Assembly (NCBI GenBank): GCA_964557855.1
Contig: CAZLBP010000014.1
Coordinates: 27,860-91,859 of the forward strand
DNA length: 64,000 nucleotides
From: JAJRZL01 sp964557855
GTDB lineage: Bacteria > Zixibacteria > MSB-5A5 > GN15 > FEB-12
Direction of reading: 5' to 3'
Of the stretch, positions 27,122 through 35,229 are shown piece after piece. Every line of letters starts with the position of its first letter. Position 1 is the first letter of the stretch. The position numbers and the translations under genes were made by a program. The notes beneath the pieces were generated by a model. The model was not told the origin of the DNA, did no database searches, and worked only from the letters and a program-made list of their open reading frames with translations.

Positions 27122-27755
27122 CAGCCGCATACAGGCGATCGATCCCGATTCGCCGGAACCGGCTCATATAAAACGAGCGGTTAACATCCTCATGGACGGC
27201 GGCGTTATAGTCGCACCGACAGAGACGAGGTACGGGCTGGTCGCGAGAGCCGATCGGGTAGATGCGGTTGACCGCATCTACGAAGTGAAGAACCGACCGG
27301 AGAAAATGCCCATGGCAGTGTTTCTGGAGACAGTTGAATCGATTGCTGAATACGCCAATGTGAATGAATCCGCCCGACGACTGGCGAGTAAATTTCTACC
27401 GGGACCCTTGACACTGGTACTGCCGGCAGCAGAAGGGTGGAAGAGTAGGGTGGTTTTCCAGGGTACGGTGGGAATTCGAGTGTCTTTATCGCCGGTCATT
27501 GGAGCCTTGCTGGCCGCCGTGTCCCGACCGCTCACGGCTACATCGGCGAATCTCTCCGGAGCCGTCGAACTGGCCACGGTGACACAAGTTGCGGCAGTCT
27601 TTCGCAACCGGGTAGACTTATATCTTGATGGCGGCTCCCTGACCGGACTGCCCTCGACGGTAGTCGACTGTACCGGTACAGAAGTGAAGATACTTCGTGA
27701 AGGCGCCATCATGACGGACCGCATTCAGCAAGCTTTGGAGGGGAGGACCTCATGA
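27099..27755 (+). CDS. Sua5/YciO/YrdC family threonylcarbamoyl-AMP synthase
   Basis: Probably makes threonylcarbamoyl-AMP for the t6A37 tRNA modification. The 218 residues contain the family blocks GGVIVAPTETRYGLVARAD, EVKNRPEKMPMAVFL, LPGPLTLVLPA and RPLTATSANLSG. It lacks the extra C-terminal Sua5 domain, so it is the TsaC/YrdC-sized form. An in-frame ATG at 27114 is an equally good start; neither has a clear ribosome-binding site because the start lies within the SPOR gene. It is linked to the phosphatase next door, a common pairing. Confidence 0.88.
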   Translation: MNLLLMADSRIQAIDPDSPEPAHIKRAVNILMDGGVIVAPTETRYGLVARADRVDAVDRIYEVKNRPEKMPMAVFLETVESIAEYANVNESARRLASKFLPGPLTLVLPAAEGWKSRVVFQGTVGIRVSLSPVIGALLAAVSRPLTATSANLSGAVELATVTQVAAVFRNRVDLYLDGGSLTGLPSTVVDCTGTEVKILREGAIMTDRIQQALEGRTS

Positions 27756-28246
27756 GCGAGAGCTTCGTCATTCTCTTCGTGTGCACCGGAAACACCTGTC
27801 GATCACCGATGGCGGAAGGAGCTTTGCGAATGTTGCTGGAGAAGTGCGGCGTCCAGGATTTCGAAGTTATCTCGGCCGGCACGTCAGCCGCCAGCGGGTA
27901 TCCGGCCACCATGTATGCTATCGAAGCGGCCAAGATATGGGATGTCGATATTTCGCGCCACCAGTCGCAGCCGCTAACCGAAGATCTGATCGACAAAGCT
28001 GATTTGATATTGGGTATGACGTCGAATCACGTTAACGAAGTGATCAGGCTCAATCGCGACGCGAGGGAGAAGACGTTTCTCTTTAAGAATTTCCCGGACC
28101 CGAATCCGGAAGGTGAGCGGGTGGACGACCCGATCGGCCAGTCTCTTGACAAGTACAACGAGACATTTCTGGAGATTGGCGAATATCTGGGCAAGTACCT
28201 CGATGAAATAACCAAGCGAGTAAGCGAGAAAAGTAATGCGGCGTAG
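27752..28246 (+). CDS. Low-molecular-weight protein-tyrosine/arginine phosphatase
   Basis: The 164 residues carry the P-loop CTGNTCRS (C-x5-R-S) near the N-terminus and the general-acid loop VDDPIG, both needed for catalysis. Family members remove phosphate from tyrosine or, as in Bacillus YwlE, arginine; the threonine in CTGNTC is the residue linked to arginine preference in YwlE. It overlaps the preceding gene by ATGA with GGGGAGG upstream, giving coupled translation. Substrates here are unknown. Confidence 0.88.
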   Translation: MSESFVILFVCTGNTCRSPMAEGALRMLLEKCGVQDFEVISAGTSAASGYPATMYAIEAAKIWDVDISRHQSQPLTEDLIDKADLILGMTSNHVNEVIRLNRDAREKTFLFKNFPDPNPEGERVDDPIGQSLDKYNETFLEIGEYLGKYLDEITKRVSEKSNAA

Positions 28247-29075
28247 ACCCAAAATACCGGTCATCCTGTTTTCACTGTTGTTGGTACTGGGCATATTCCC
28301 GATCGTGTATTTCGCCACGGTAGAGATGGGTATTGCCCAGGCGTCGGGCAAACCGCCCAAGCAAGTCGAGAAGAGCAATGCCCTGGATAGACAAATAGAC
28401 AACGTCGCATTCGGCCTTCATGAGAAACTGTACTTCGACGTCAACTACGGTTTTATCAACGCCGGCACGGCCACCATGGAAGTGTCCCGGCTGATCGAGT
28501 ATCGGGGGCGTCCGTGTTATCAGGTGGTTACGACCGCCCAGTCCAATCGGTTCTTTTCCACGTTTTATGAAGTCAAAGATAGAGTGGAGTCGATTGTCGA
28601 TGCGGTCGGCATTTTCAGCTGGCGGTTCGAAAAGGATCTTCATGAAGGCAGCTATCGGGCCAATCGTATCAGTGAATTCGATCAGATGAACCAACTGGCG
28701 TACCACGCAGAGGACACCGTAGAAGTACCTTTCTATGTACAGGATGCTCTGTCGGTGCTGTATTACGTGCGGACCCGGAAGCTGGAAGTGGGGCAGTCCC
28801 TGTTTGTCGACAACTTTACGGACGGCAAGCTGTATCCGCTGGAGGTAAAGGTCCTGGAGCGCGAGACGATTTCGGTCAAGGCCGGAACGTTCGACTGTAT
28901 CGTGGTTGAACCACTCTTGAAATCAGTCGGCATTTTCAAGCACGAGGGACAGCTGAAAGTGTGGTTGACCGATGACCGTCTGAAAATGCCGGTCCTGATG
29001 AAATCCAAAGTACTGGTGGGATCGATAAGCGCCGAGTTGACGGACTACGAGTTGGGCGATATCGACGTGTTCTAG
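28236..29075 (+). CDS. DUF3108 periplasmic/envelope protein
   Basis: A 279-residue protein with an N-terminal hydrophobic signal or anchor (PVILFSLLLVLGIFPIVYF) and a beta-rich body typical of DUF3108 (KLYFDVNYGFINAGTATMEV, FSWRFEKDLHEG, LEVKVLERETISVKAGTFDCIVVEP, VWLTDDRLKMPVLMKSKVLVGSISAEL). The function of the domain is unknown; it is usually found outside the cytoplasm. It overlaps the phosphatase gene by 11 bases. Confidence 0.82.
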   Translation: MRRRPKIPVILFSLLLVLGIFPIVYFATVEMGIAQASGKPPKQVEKSNALDRQIDNVAFGLHEKLYFDVNYGFINAGTATMEVSRLIEYRGRPCYQVVTTAQSNRFFSTFYEVKDRVESIVDAVGIFSWRFEKDLHEGSYRANRISEFDQMNQLAYHAEDTVEVPFYVQDALSVLYYVRTRKLEVGQSLFVDNFTDGKLYPLEVKVLERETISVKAGTFDCIVVEPLLKSVGIFKHEGQLKVWLTDDRLKMPVLMKSKVLVGSISAELTDYELGDIDVF

Positions 29076-29076
29076 T

Positions 29077-30039
29077 ATGTCCTCCGAGAAAGATAGACTT
29101 CGCCCCATGGACCTGAGTCAGGTCACCCGCTATGCATATCAGAAGAGGGCCAACAAAACGAAAATCCCGGCATTCGGCCGACCGATGGCGGCCATAGACG
29201 AAAACGATTTCTTCGAATCGTTGCCGGATTTCCTCAAAGCTTCCGAACTGAAACAGTTTGCCGACCATGTCGCCCGGGCGCGCCAAAGCAAGAAACCCTT
29301 CCATCTCATGCTGGGTGCTCACACGATCAAGGTCGGTTTGTCGCCGATCATTATTGACCTTATTCAGCGTGAAATAGTGACCGGTTTGTCTTTTAATAGC
29401 GCCGGTATTATCCATGACCTGGAGTTGGCATTCTGGGGAGGAACGTCGGAAGACGTTCTCAGCGGGTTGCAGGACGGTTCTTTCGGCATGGTGGAGGAAA
29501 CCGGAAAGCTTTTTGCCGATGTTTGCAGATTGGCGATGGCCGAACATATCGGTTTGGGGGAAGCTACCGGGCTTGTTATCAACCGAGACAAGGCGGAGCA
29601 TCGGGCGCTGTCAGTTTTCGGCGTGGCTCAGGCCCTGGGTCTGCCCGTTACGGTGCACGTGGGTGTCGGCACCGACATTGTCGCACAGCACCCCGATTAC
29701 GATGCCGCCGCAGCCGGGTCGGCGTCACACGTCGATTTCCGCCTCTTGTGCAGCGTTTGTGCTGAGCTCGATAGCGGCGGCGTAGTTGCTAATATCGGAT
29801 CAGCGGTTATATTACCCGAAGTCTTTTTGAAGGCGTTGACTGTAGCGCGCAACATACATGGTGTGTCCGAGAATCTGGTGACGGCGAACTTCGACATGAT
29901 CATGCATTACCGACCGACGGAGAACGTCGTCAATCGCCCCACCCACAAGTCTGGTCGAGGTTATTCCTTTGTCGGTCATCATGAGATAATGGTGCCGCTG
30001 CTGGCCTGGATTCTCAGGCAAGTGTGTAAAACAGGCTAA
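29077..30039 (+). CDS. Deoxyhypusine-synthase-like protein
   Basis: A 320-residue protein with the NAD-binding outline of the deoxyhypusine synthase family: HLMLGAHTIKVGLSPIIIDLI, NSAGIIHDLELAFWGGTSED and DGSFGMVEETG. The C-terminus diverges (NIGSAVILPEVFLKALTVARN ... GYSFVGHHEIMVPLLAW) and lacks an obvious counterpart of the eukaryotic catalytic lysine segment. Bacteria generally lack eIF5A, so homologues may make homospermidine or do something else. It sits two bases after the DUF3108 gene and just before ftcD. Family assignment is moderate and function open. Confidence 0.5.
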   Translation: MSSEKDRLRPMDLSQVTRYAYQKRANKTKIPAFGRPMAAIDENDFFESLPDFLKASELKQFADHVARARQSKKPFHLMLGAHTIKVGLSPIIIDLIQREIVTGLSFNSAGIIHDLELAFWGGTSEDVLSGLQDGSFGMVEETGKLFADVCRLAMAEHIGLGEATGLVINRDKAEHRALSVFGVAQALGLPVTVHVGVGTDIVAQHPDYDAAAAGSASHVDFRLLCSVCAELDSGGVVANIGSAVILPEVFLKALTVARNIHGVSENLVTANFDMIMHYRPTENVVNRPTHKSGRGYSFVGHHEIMVPLLAWILRQVCKTG

Positions 30040-30056
30040 CACAAACGGAGAAGCAT

Positions 30057-31583
30057 ATGCCGAAATTGGTTGAATGTGTACCGAATTTCTCAGAAGGGCG
30101 CCGTCCGGAGGTGATCGATGCGATCTGCGACGCCATTACGTCAATTGATGGGGTCACATTGCTGGATAAGGAGATGGATCATGATCACAATCGGGCCGTG
30201 GTGACATTTGCCTGCCATCCCAGTCTGGCGGTCGACGCCGCTTTCGAAGGCTACAAGAAGGCTGCCGAATTGATCGATATGACCACGCACAAGGGGGAAC
30301 ATCCCCGAATGGGCGCCTGCGACGTGTGCCCGTTTATTCCTGTCCAGGATATGGAGATTGATGAGGCCATCGAACTGGCCAATCGTCTGGGCAAGCGCGT
30401 CGGCGAAGAGCTGCAGATTCCGGTCTACCTTTATGAAGATGCGGCCACCAGTCCCAAGAGAAGAAATCTGGCCAAAGTGCGCAAAGGCGAGTACGAAGGG
30501 ATGCGTGATCTGATCGGCAAGGACAAATCGCGCAATCCGGATTATGGACCGGCCCGGATGAACCTGAAGTCGGGCGCGACGGCGATCGGTGTCCGCTTCC
30601 CGCTGGTGGCATTTAACGTGTATCTAGGTACCAATGATAAGACCGTGGCGGACAAGATCGCCGATGCGGTGCGCTCTCTGCGGGGCGGCTACCGGTACGT
30701 GAAAGCACTGGGTTTTGACATCAAAGAACGCAATCAGGTTCAGATCTCAATGAACCTCGTCAACTATCCCAAAACCCCCATTTTTCGTGTCTTCGAAACG
30801 ATTAAGTCCGAAGCGGCTCGGTACGGGGTCGCCGTTACTTCGTCAGAAATCGTAGGACTGGTTCCCAATGATGCAATGCTGGCAGTCTCTGATTTCTATT
30901 TGCGGCTCGAGAACTTCTCGAAGGAACAAATCCTGGAAGAGAAGCTGATGTCGGCCGGCGCCGGGGCCGACACAGTCAAGGAAACGTTTTATGACGAGGT
31001 GGCTTCCTCTTCGCCCGCGCCCGGTGGCGGGTCAGTGGCCGCGTCAGCCGGAGCGCTGGCGGCGGCATTGGCGTCTATGGTCAGTCGACTGACCGTGAGC
31101 AAAAAACAGTACCAGGACGTCAAAAACGAAATGGAAACCATCCGGGACAAAGGAGACGAACTCCGTGCGGAGCTGACTACGCTGGTGGATACGGACAAGG
31201 ATGCCTTCAATAAAGTCATGGAGACTTTCAAATTGCCGCAAGGCACCGACGAGGAGTCGGCGGCCCGCGACAAAGCGGTAGAAGGGGCCAACAAAGAGGC
31301 GGCTATGGTACCTCTGACGGTCATGAAGCGCTCACTCGAAGTGTTGCAGCTGGCTCAGGCGGTAGCTGAGCGCGGCAATGAGAATTCTATTACCGACGCC
31401 GGCGTGGCCGGTTTAATGGGCATGGCGGCGGTTGACGGCGCCGGGTACAATGCGCGCATCAACCTGACTTCCGTGCACGACACCGATTTCGTGGTCAGAC
31501 TTAAGAAGGAAGCCGAGGACATCAGCCAGGAGGCGCGTCGAGTTTCAGATGCAATCCGTCATCGGGTCGAAAGCAAGCTATAG
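30057..31583 (+). CDS. ftcD: Bifunctional glutamate formimidoyltransferase / formimino-THF cyclodeaminase
   Basis: Moves the formimino group of N-formiminoglutamate to THF, then deaminates it to 5,10-methenyl-THF, the last steps of one histidine degradation route. The 508 residues hold the transferase domain (1 to about 295: VECVPNFSEGRRPEVI, LLDKEMDHDHNRAVVTF, GEHPRMGACDVCPFIPV) and a C-terminal cyclodeaminase (about 320-508: ASSSPAPGGGSVAASAGALAAALASMV), fused as in animals and some bacteria. Products can feed FolD (7971-8879). The PHP gene starts directly at the stop. Confidence 0.95.
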   Translation: MPKLVECVPNFSEGRRPEVIDAICDAITSIDGVTLLDKEMDHDHNRAVVTFACHPSLAVDAAFEGYKKAAELIDMTTHKGEHPRMGACDVCPFIPVQDMEIDEAIELANRLGKRVGEELQIPVYLYEDAATSPKRRNLAKVRKGEYEGMRDLIGKDKSRNPDYGPARMNLKSGATAIGVRFPLVAFNVYLGTNDKTVADKIADAVRSLRGGYRYVKALGFDIKERNQVQISMNLVNYPKTPIFRVFETIKSEAARYGVAVTSSEIVGLVPNDAMLAVSDFYLRLENFSKEQILEEKLMSAGAGADTVKETFYDEVASSSPAPGGGSVAASAGALAAALASMVSRLTVSKKQYQDVKNEMETIRDKGDELRAELTTLVDTDKDAFNKVMETFKLPQGTDEESAARDKAVEGANKEAAMVPLTVMKRSLEVLQLAQAVAERGNENSITDAGVAGLMGMAAVDGAGYNARINLTSVHDTDFVVRLKKEAEDISQEARRVSDAIRHRVESKL

Positions 31584-32420
31584 ATGCGGCAATATGTCGA
31601 TCTGCATATGCATACCGATCATTCGGACGGTGTCACCACAACGGCGGACTTGCTGGCTTTGGTGCGCGAGAGAGATCTGGTGGCATTCTCTATCACGGAT
31701 CACGACACCATCAGCGGTTTTACCGAAGCTCGGACGTTACTGCGGGAGAATGATCCGGAACTCATACCGGGGCTGGAACTTTCGGTGTCCTTTGAAGAAG
31801 CCGATTTGCACCTGCTGACCTACGGATTCGATCCCGAATATGCTCCTTTGAACGAAGCCCTGGCGGAGTTTCGGGCCAGGCGGAACATCCGGGCCGTTAA
31901 AATGGTACAACTGCTAAACGATATGGGAGTCAACGTAACACTGGAAGCTATCCGCGAAATCACCGGACAGGCCGCAATCGGCCGGCCCCATATTGCACAG
32001 GCGATCAACAATGTCGGCGCCGTACCAACCTATGAAGCGGCCTTCGAGAAATACATCGGCGACGGCAAACCGGCTTATGTGCCGAAGCTGAATTTCACGC
32101 CGGCGGATTCGATTTCCGTTGTCCATCTAGCTGGTGGTGCAGCCATCCTGGCCCACCCCGGAATAGGCGAAACCTATCAGCATCTGGAGATGTTAGTGGA
32201 ACTGGGCCTGGACGGTATTGAAGTTTACCATCCCGCCCATAAACAGAAGCAAATCGATCAGTTTAAGCATCTGGCCGAACGCTACCGACTCGTCATCACA
32301 GGCGGCTCGGATTATCATGGACGGATGGGTTGTTACGGTGATATCGGTTCACAGCGAGTACCGATCGATTGTCTGACCCGGCTCAAAGAACGTATGCAAC
32401 TTCGAAAGGGCGTATCGTGA
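31584..32420 (+). CDS. PHP-domain phosphoesterase (RNase AM / nucleoside-bisphosphate phosphatase family)
   Basis: The 278 residues start with the PHP metal motif DLHMHTDHSDG followed by ITDHDTISG, and continue with PGLELSVSF, RPHIAQAI, LAHPGIGETY and GSDYHGRMG, the pattern of YciV/TrpH-type enzymes. Relatives trim 5' ends of RNA or dephosphorylate 3'-phosphoadenosine-type nucleotides. It begins immediately after the ftcD stop and overlaps the metalloprotease start (GTGA), so it is part of the same transcript. Confidence 0.88.
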   Translation: MRQYVDLHMHTDHSDGVTTTADLLALVRERDLVAFSITDHDTISGFTEARTLLRENDPELIPGLELSVSFEEADLHLLTYGFDPEYAPLNEALAEFRARRNIRAVKMVQLLNDMGVNVTLEAIREITGQAAIGRPHIAQAINNVGAVPTYEAAFEKYIGDGKPAYVPKLNFTPADSISVVHLAGGAAILAHPGIGETYQHLEMLVELGLDGIEVYHPAHKQKQIDQFKHLAERYRLVITGGSDYHGRMGCYGDIGSQRVPIDCLTRLKERMQLRKGVS

Positions 32421-34705
32421 AACGTCAACTCTTCCGGAAACCGATCTTCATCTCCCTGGGTCTCGTTGCGCTGATTCTGACCGAATCTTCCCGGGCCGAA
32501 ACGTCGCTCCAGACCCAGCAACACATAATCGAAAACTACATGTACGTCACGGGCCAGCGGCAGCGGCTGCCCGGTCACCTGCTGGCGGTACAGGATTCTC
32601 TGGGGGAACTGCCCCCAATCAAGTGCGGCATGTCGGCTATCGCCGATTTCGTGCTGAACTACGACGAACTTGATCGAGGGCTCATGAAGGCCCTCGGCGT
32701 CACGCAAATCGAGCGTCCGACCGTCGTCAACGAGGAGACCTATGACAGCCCCGGAGGCTTCTTCAAGATCCACTTCGCCAGAACGGGCGAAGACGCTGTT
32801 TACCAGGCCGATGTCGACAACAACGGCAACGGGATTCCGGATTACATCGATACCACGGCCTCGGTATTCGATTCCGTATACAACCATATCGTAAACGTCC
32901 TCGGTTATCCCAGCCCACCCTCGGACGGACCGTACAACGGCGGTGGTGACGGCAAATATGATATCTATATCAGGGACCTTCCGGGCGGTATATACGGTCA
33001 GGCCTGGATTGAGAACTACACAACTACGGATACGTTTTACCACGCCACCTCATTCATAGACCTGGACCGTAACTACGAGCACCTGACGCCCTATGTGAAT
33101 CGGCCTCTTGATGCAATTCGGGTAACGGCCGCGCACGAGTTTTTTCACGCCGTCCAGTTCGGCATAGATTTCACGGAGACGCCCATTTACGAAGACCAGT
33201 CGGGCAACCAGTTTGTCGCGCGCTACTGGATGGAAATGTCAGCCGTGTGGATGGAAGAGGAGATGTATGATGACATAAACGACTACTATCTCTACCTGCC
33301 CTACTTCTTCCTCGATACGTTGCCGTATAACGCCTACCCGTATCAATCCATCCAGCAGTTCAAATCGTTCATTGACGTGCACCCGTACGCCTGCGGCATC
33401 TTTCCCATATTTCTTTCAGAGACGTTCGGACGGGACATTATTCGCGATATCTGGTTTGCATGCGAAGAACTCGGGCCAGAAGATCAATTCCTGGTCGCCG
33501 CCAATCAAGTTATTGATTCCATAAGTGACGGCGCCTGGAACTGGGCCACGGCCTTTCGCGAGTTCGTCCTGTGGAACTACTTCACCGGCCCCCGGGCGGA
33601 TCTGGCGCCTGAGGGCGTGGGGTACCCGGAAAGACGGAACTTTCCCGGCTTCCGAGAAGTGCAGTCGGTAATACCCAGGTATTATGACTATCCGGTCTTT
33701 CAGTTCGGCAACAATAATCCGCTTAGTCCCCGCCATAATTCGGCGGCGTACGTGAGGTTCGTCGATCCGGATTTGATTTCCGGTGTTGACACCACCTATC
33801 TGAGGTGCAGTGCCTTCAGGTGTGATGATTCTACCAGGGTGAATCGCAATGAGATACCCGGTGGCTTGCTTCGGCCGCCGTATTTCCGATTTGTTGACAC
33901 GAGTACCTGTGATACGACGTTCTGGCGCTGTGACTCTTACGATGAGACGGAGTGTGTTGATAGTGTCAGGGTAGAAGATCCGCTGGATGGTTATCAGTTC
34001 GTGCGCATCGACTCGGTGTTCGATGTCTGGGCCGCACTGGGAGACGGTATCTGCCGCGGGCTCATGACGCTTCCGCAACCGTGGGGGCTGAGTATCATTT
34101 TCCAGATGAAAGATAATCAGGACGAATATGCCGTCGAGCGCTTGTTCCTGCCGGATGATGCCACGTCTCATCTGGAACTGCTTGATGTGGAGCAGTACAA
34201 GTCTATTACGCTGGCATTTTCTCCTGCATCGCCCGAACGCGCCCTGTACCGGCCCCACCCGTTTTACTATGCCATGGACCTGGGTTACTTTGCTGAGGAT
34301 CAACTGGAAGTTGATTCTTCCGCCATAAGTCGCCCCAGTGCCGTGCTCACTCCCTATCCCAACCCGGCCGTGGTGTCGGAAATGTCGGGCCGGGTGGTCC
34401 GTTTTCGGTTTCAGATTGCTACGGATTCGAACGGTGTCCCGTTCTATCCCGACTCTATTGATGGTGACAGACCACATATCGTTGTTGATATCTATAATGT
34501 GGCAGGAGAACGTGTTAGGACTGTGAGTGGCTACTCAGACTTCGTGATAAGCTCTGGGATTTGGGAGCTGAACTGGGACATGAAAAATGAGGCGCGGGAT
34601 GACGTGGCGGCCGGAGTCTATATCTGCTATGCTCGCCTGTATTCGGCTGAGAAGAAAGGAGAGCTCTTGGCCGAGGATCACGCCAAGGTGGCTATTATTC
34701 GATGA
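32417..34705 (+). CDS. Secreted MXAN_6640-type putative zinc metalloprotease
   Basis: A 762-residue exported protein: signal peptide (FISLGLVALILTESSRAE), a conserved segment DVDNNGNGIPDYIDTTASVFD (calcium-like loop) and YDIYIRDLPGGIYGQAW, then a zinc motif HEFFH (240-244) with downstream glutamates (YWMEMSAVWMEEEM). The last 90 residues form a FlgD-like domain (VVDIYNVAGERVRTVSG ... DVAAGVYICYARL). Start GTG at 32417 overlaps the PHP stop and has AAAGGG upstream. It is probably a surface or periplasmic protease; activity is inferred from the motif. Confidence 0.78.
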   Translation: MKRQLFRKPIFISLGLVALILTESSRAETSLQTQQHIIENYMYVTGQRQRLPGHLLAVQDSLGELPPIKCGMSAIADFVLNYDELDRGLMKALGVTQIERPTVVNEETYDSPGGFFKIHFARTGEDAVYQADVDNNGNGIPDYIDTTASVFDSVYNHIVNVLGYPSPPSDGPYNGGGDGKYDIYIRDLPGGIYGQAWIENYTTTDTFYHATSFIDLDRNYEHLTPYVNRPLDAIRVTAAHEFFHAVQFGIDFTETPIYEDQSGNQFVARYWMEMSAVWMEEEMYDDINDYYLYLPYFFLDTLPYNAYPYQSIQQFKSFIDVHPYACGIFPIFLSETFGRDIIRDIWFACEELGPEDQFLVAANQVIDSISDGAWNWATAFREFVLWNYFTGPRADLAPEGVGYPERRNFPGFREVQSVIPRYYDYPVFQFGNNNPLSPRHNSAAYVRFVDPDLISGVDTTYLRCSAFRCDDSTRVNRNEIPGGLLRPPYFRFVDTSTCDTTFWRCDSYDETECVDSVRVEDPLDGYQFVRIDSVFDVWAALGDGICRGLMTLPQPWGLSIIFQMKDNQDEYAVERLFLPDDATSHLELLDVEQYKSITLAFSPASPERALYRPHPFYYAMDLGYFAEDQLEVDSSAISRPSAVLTPYPNPAVVSEMSGRVVRFRFQIATDSNGVPFYPDSIDGDRPHIVVDIYNVAGERVRTVSGYSDFVISSGIWELNWDMKNEARDDVAAGVYICYARLYSAEKKGELLAEDHAKVAIIR

Positions 34706-35229
34706 TCCGGCGACCGTTTCTGCTGGCTCGAATTGCATTGTTTGCGGCTCTCGTTTATGTTCTGTCATGGGGTACATCGTATCTCCCCAACGTCAATTTC
34801 ATTTTCATAATTGTCTTCTCCGCCGGGTTCCTGTGGGGCCTGATTCCGGGAATGGCTGTGGGTGCAATCGGCATGGGCCTGTGGACCCTGTTCAACCCCT
34901 ATGGTCCGGCGCCGCTGCCGATTATGCTGGCTCAAACCATCGGTGCCTCCGGAAGCGGAATTGTGGGGGCGCTCTTCCGTCGAGTCGGGTGGGCCGGATT
35001 CGGCAAGAGCCAACTGATAATCGCGCTTGTCATAGCGGCCTGTCTGTCTACTCTGCTCTTCTACGTGCCGGTAAACGTGATTGACGCCTGGCTCTTCGGG
35101 CCTTTCACCGAGCGCTTCGTCGGCGGTATGTTATGGGCCGGGATATCTCTGGGATTCAACATCATCATTTTCCCGTTGCTATTCGGTGCTGCTCGATACT
35201 TATATGAACGCGAAGGCAAGATGGCGTAA
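34702..35229 (+). CDS. ECF transporter S component
   Basis: A 175-residue membrane protein with about six hydrophobic helices and the fold pattern of energy-coupling-factor substrate-binding subunits (ARIALFAALVYVLSW, an alanine-rich first helix, and GLIPGMAVGAIGMGLWTLFNPYGPAP). Substrate specificity cannot be assigned. Its start overlaps the metalloprotease stop by four bases and its stop overlaps the next start by one, so it is translated with the barrel protein behind it. The shared ATPase and T components are elsewhere. Confidence 0.75.
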   Translation: MIRRPFLLARIALFAALVYVLSWGTSYLPNVNFIFIIVFSAGFLWGLIPGMAVGAIGMGLWTLFNPYGPAPLPIMLAQTIGASGSGIVGALFRRVGWAGFGKSQLIIALVIAACLSTLLFYVPVNVIDAWLFGPFTERFVGGMLWAGISLGFNIIIFPLLFGAARYLYEREGKMA

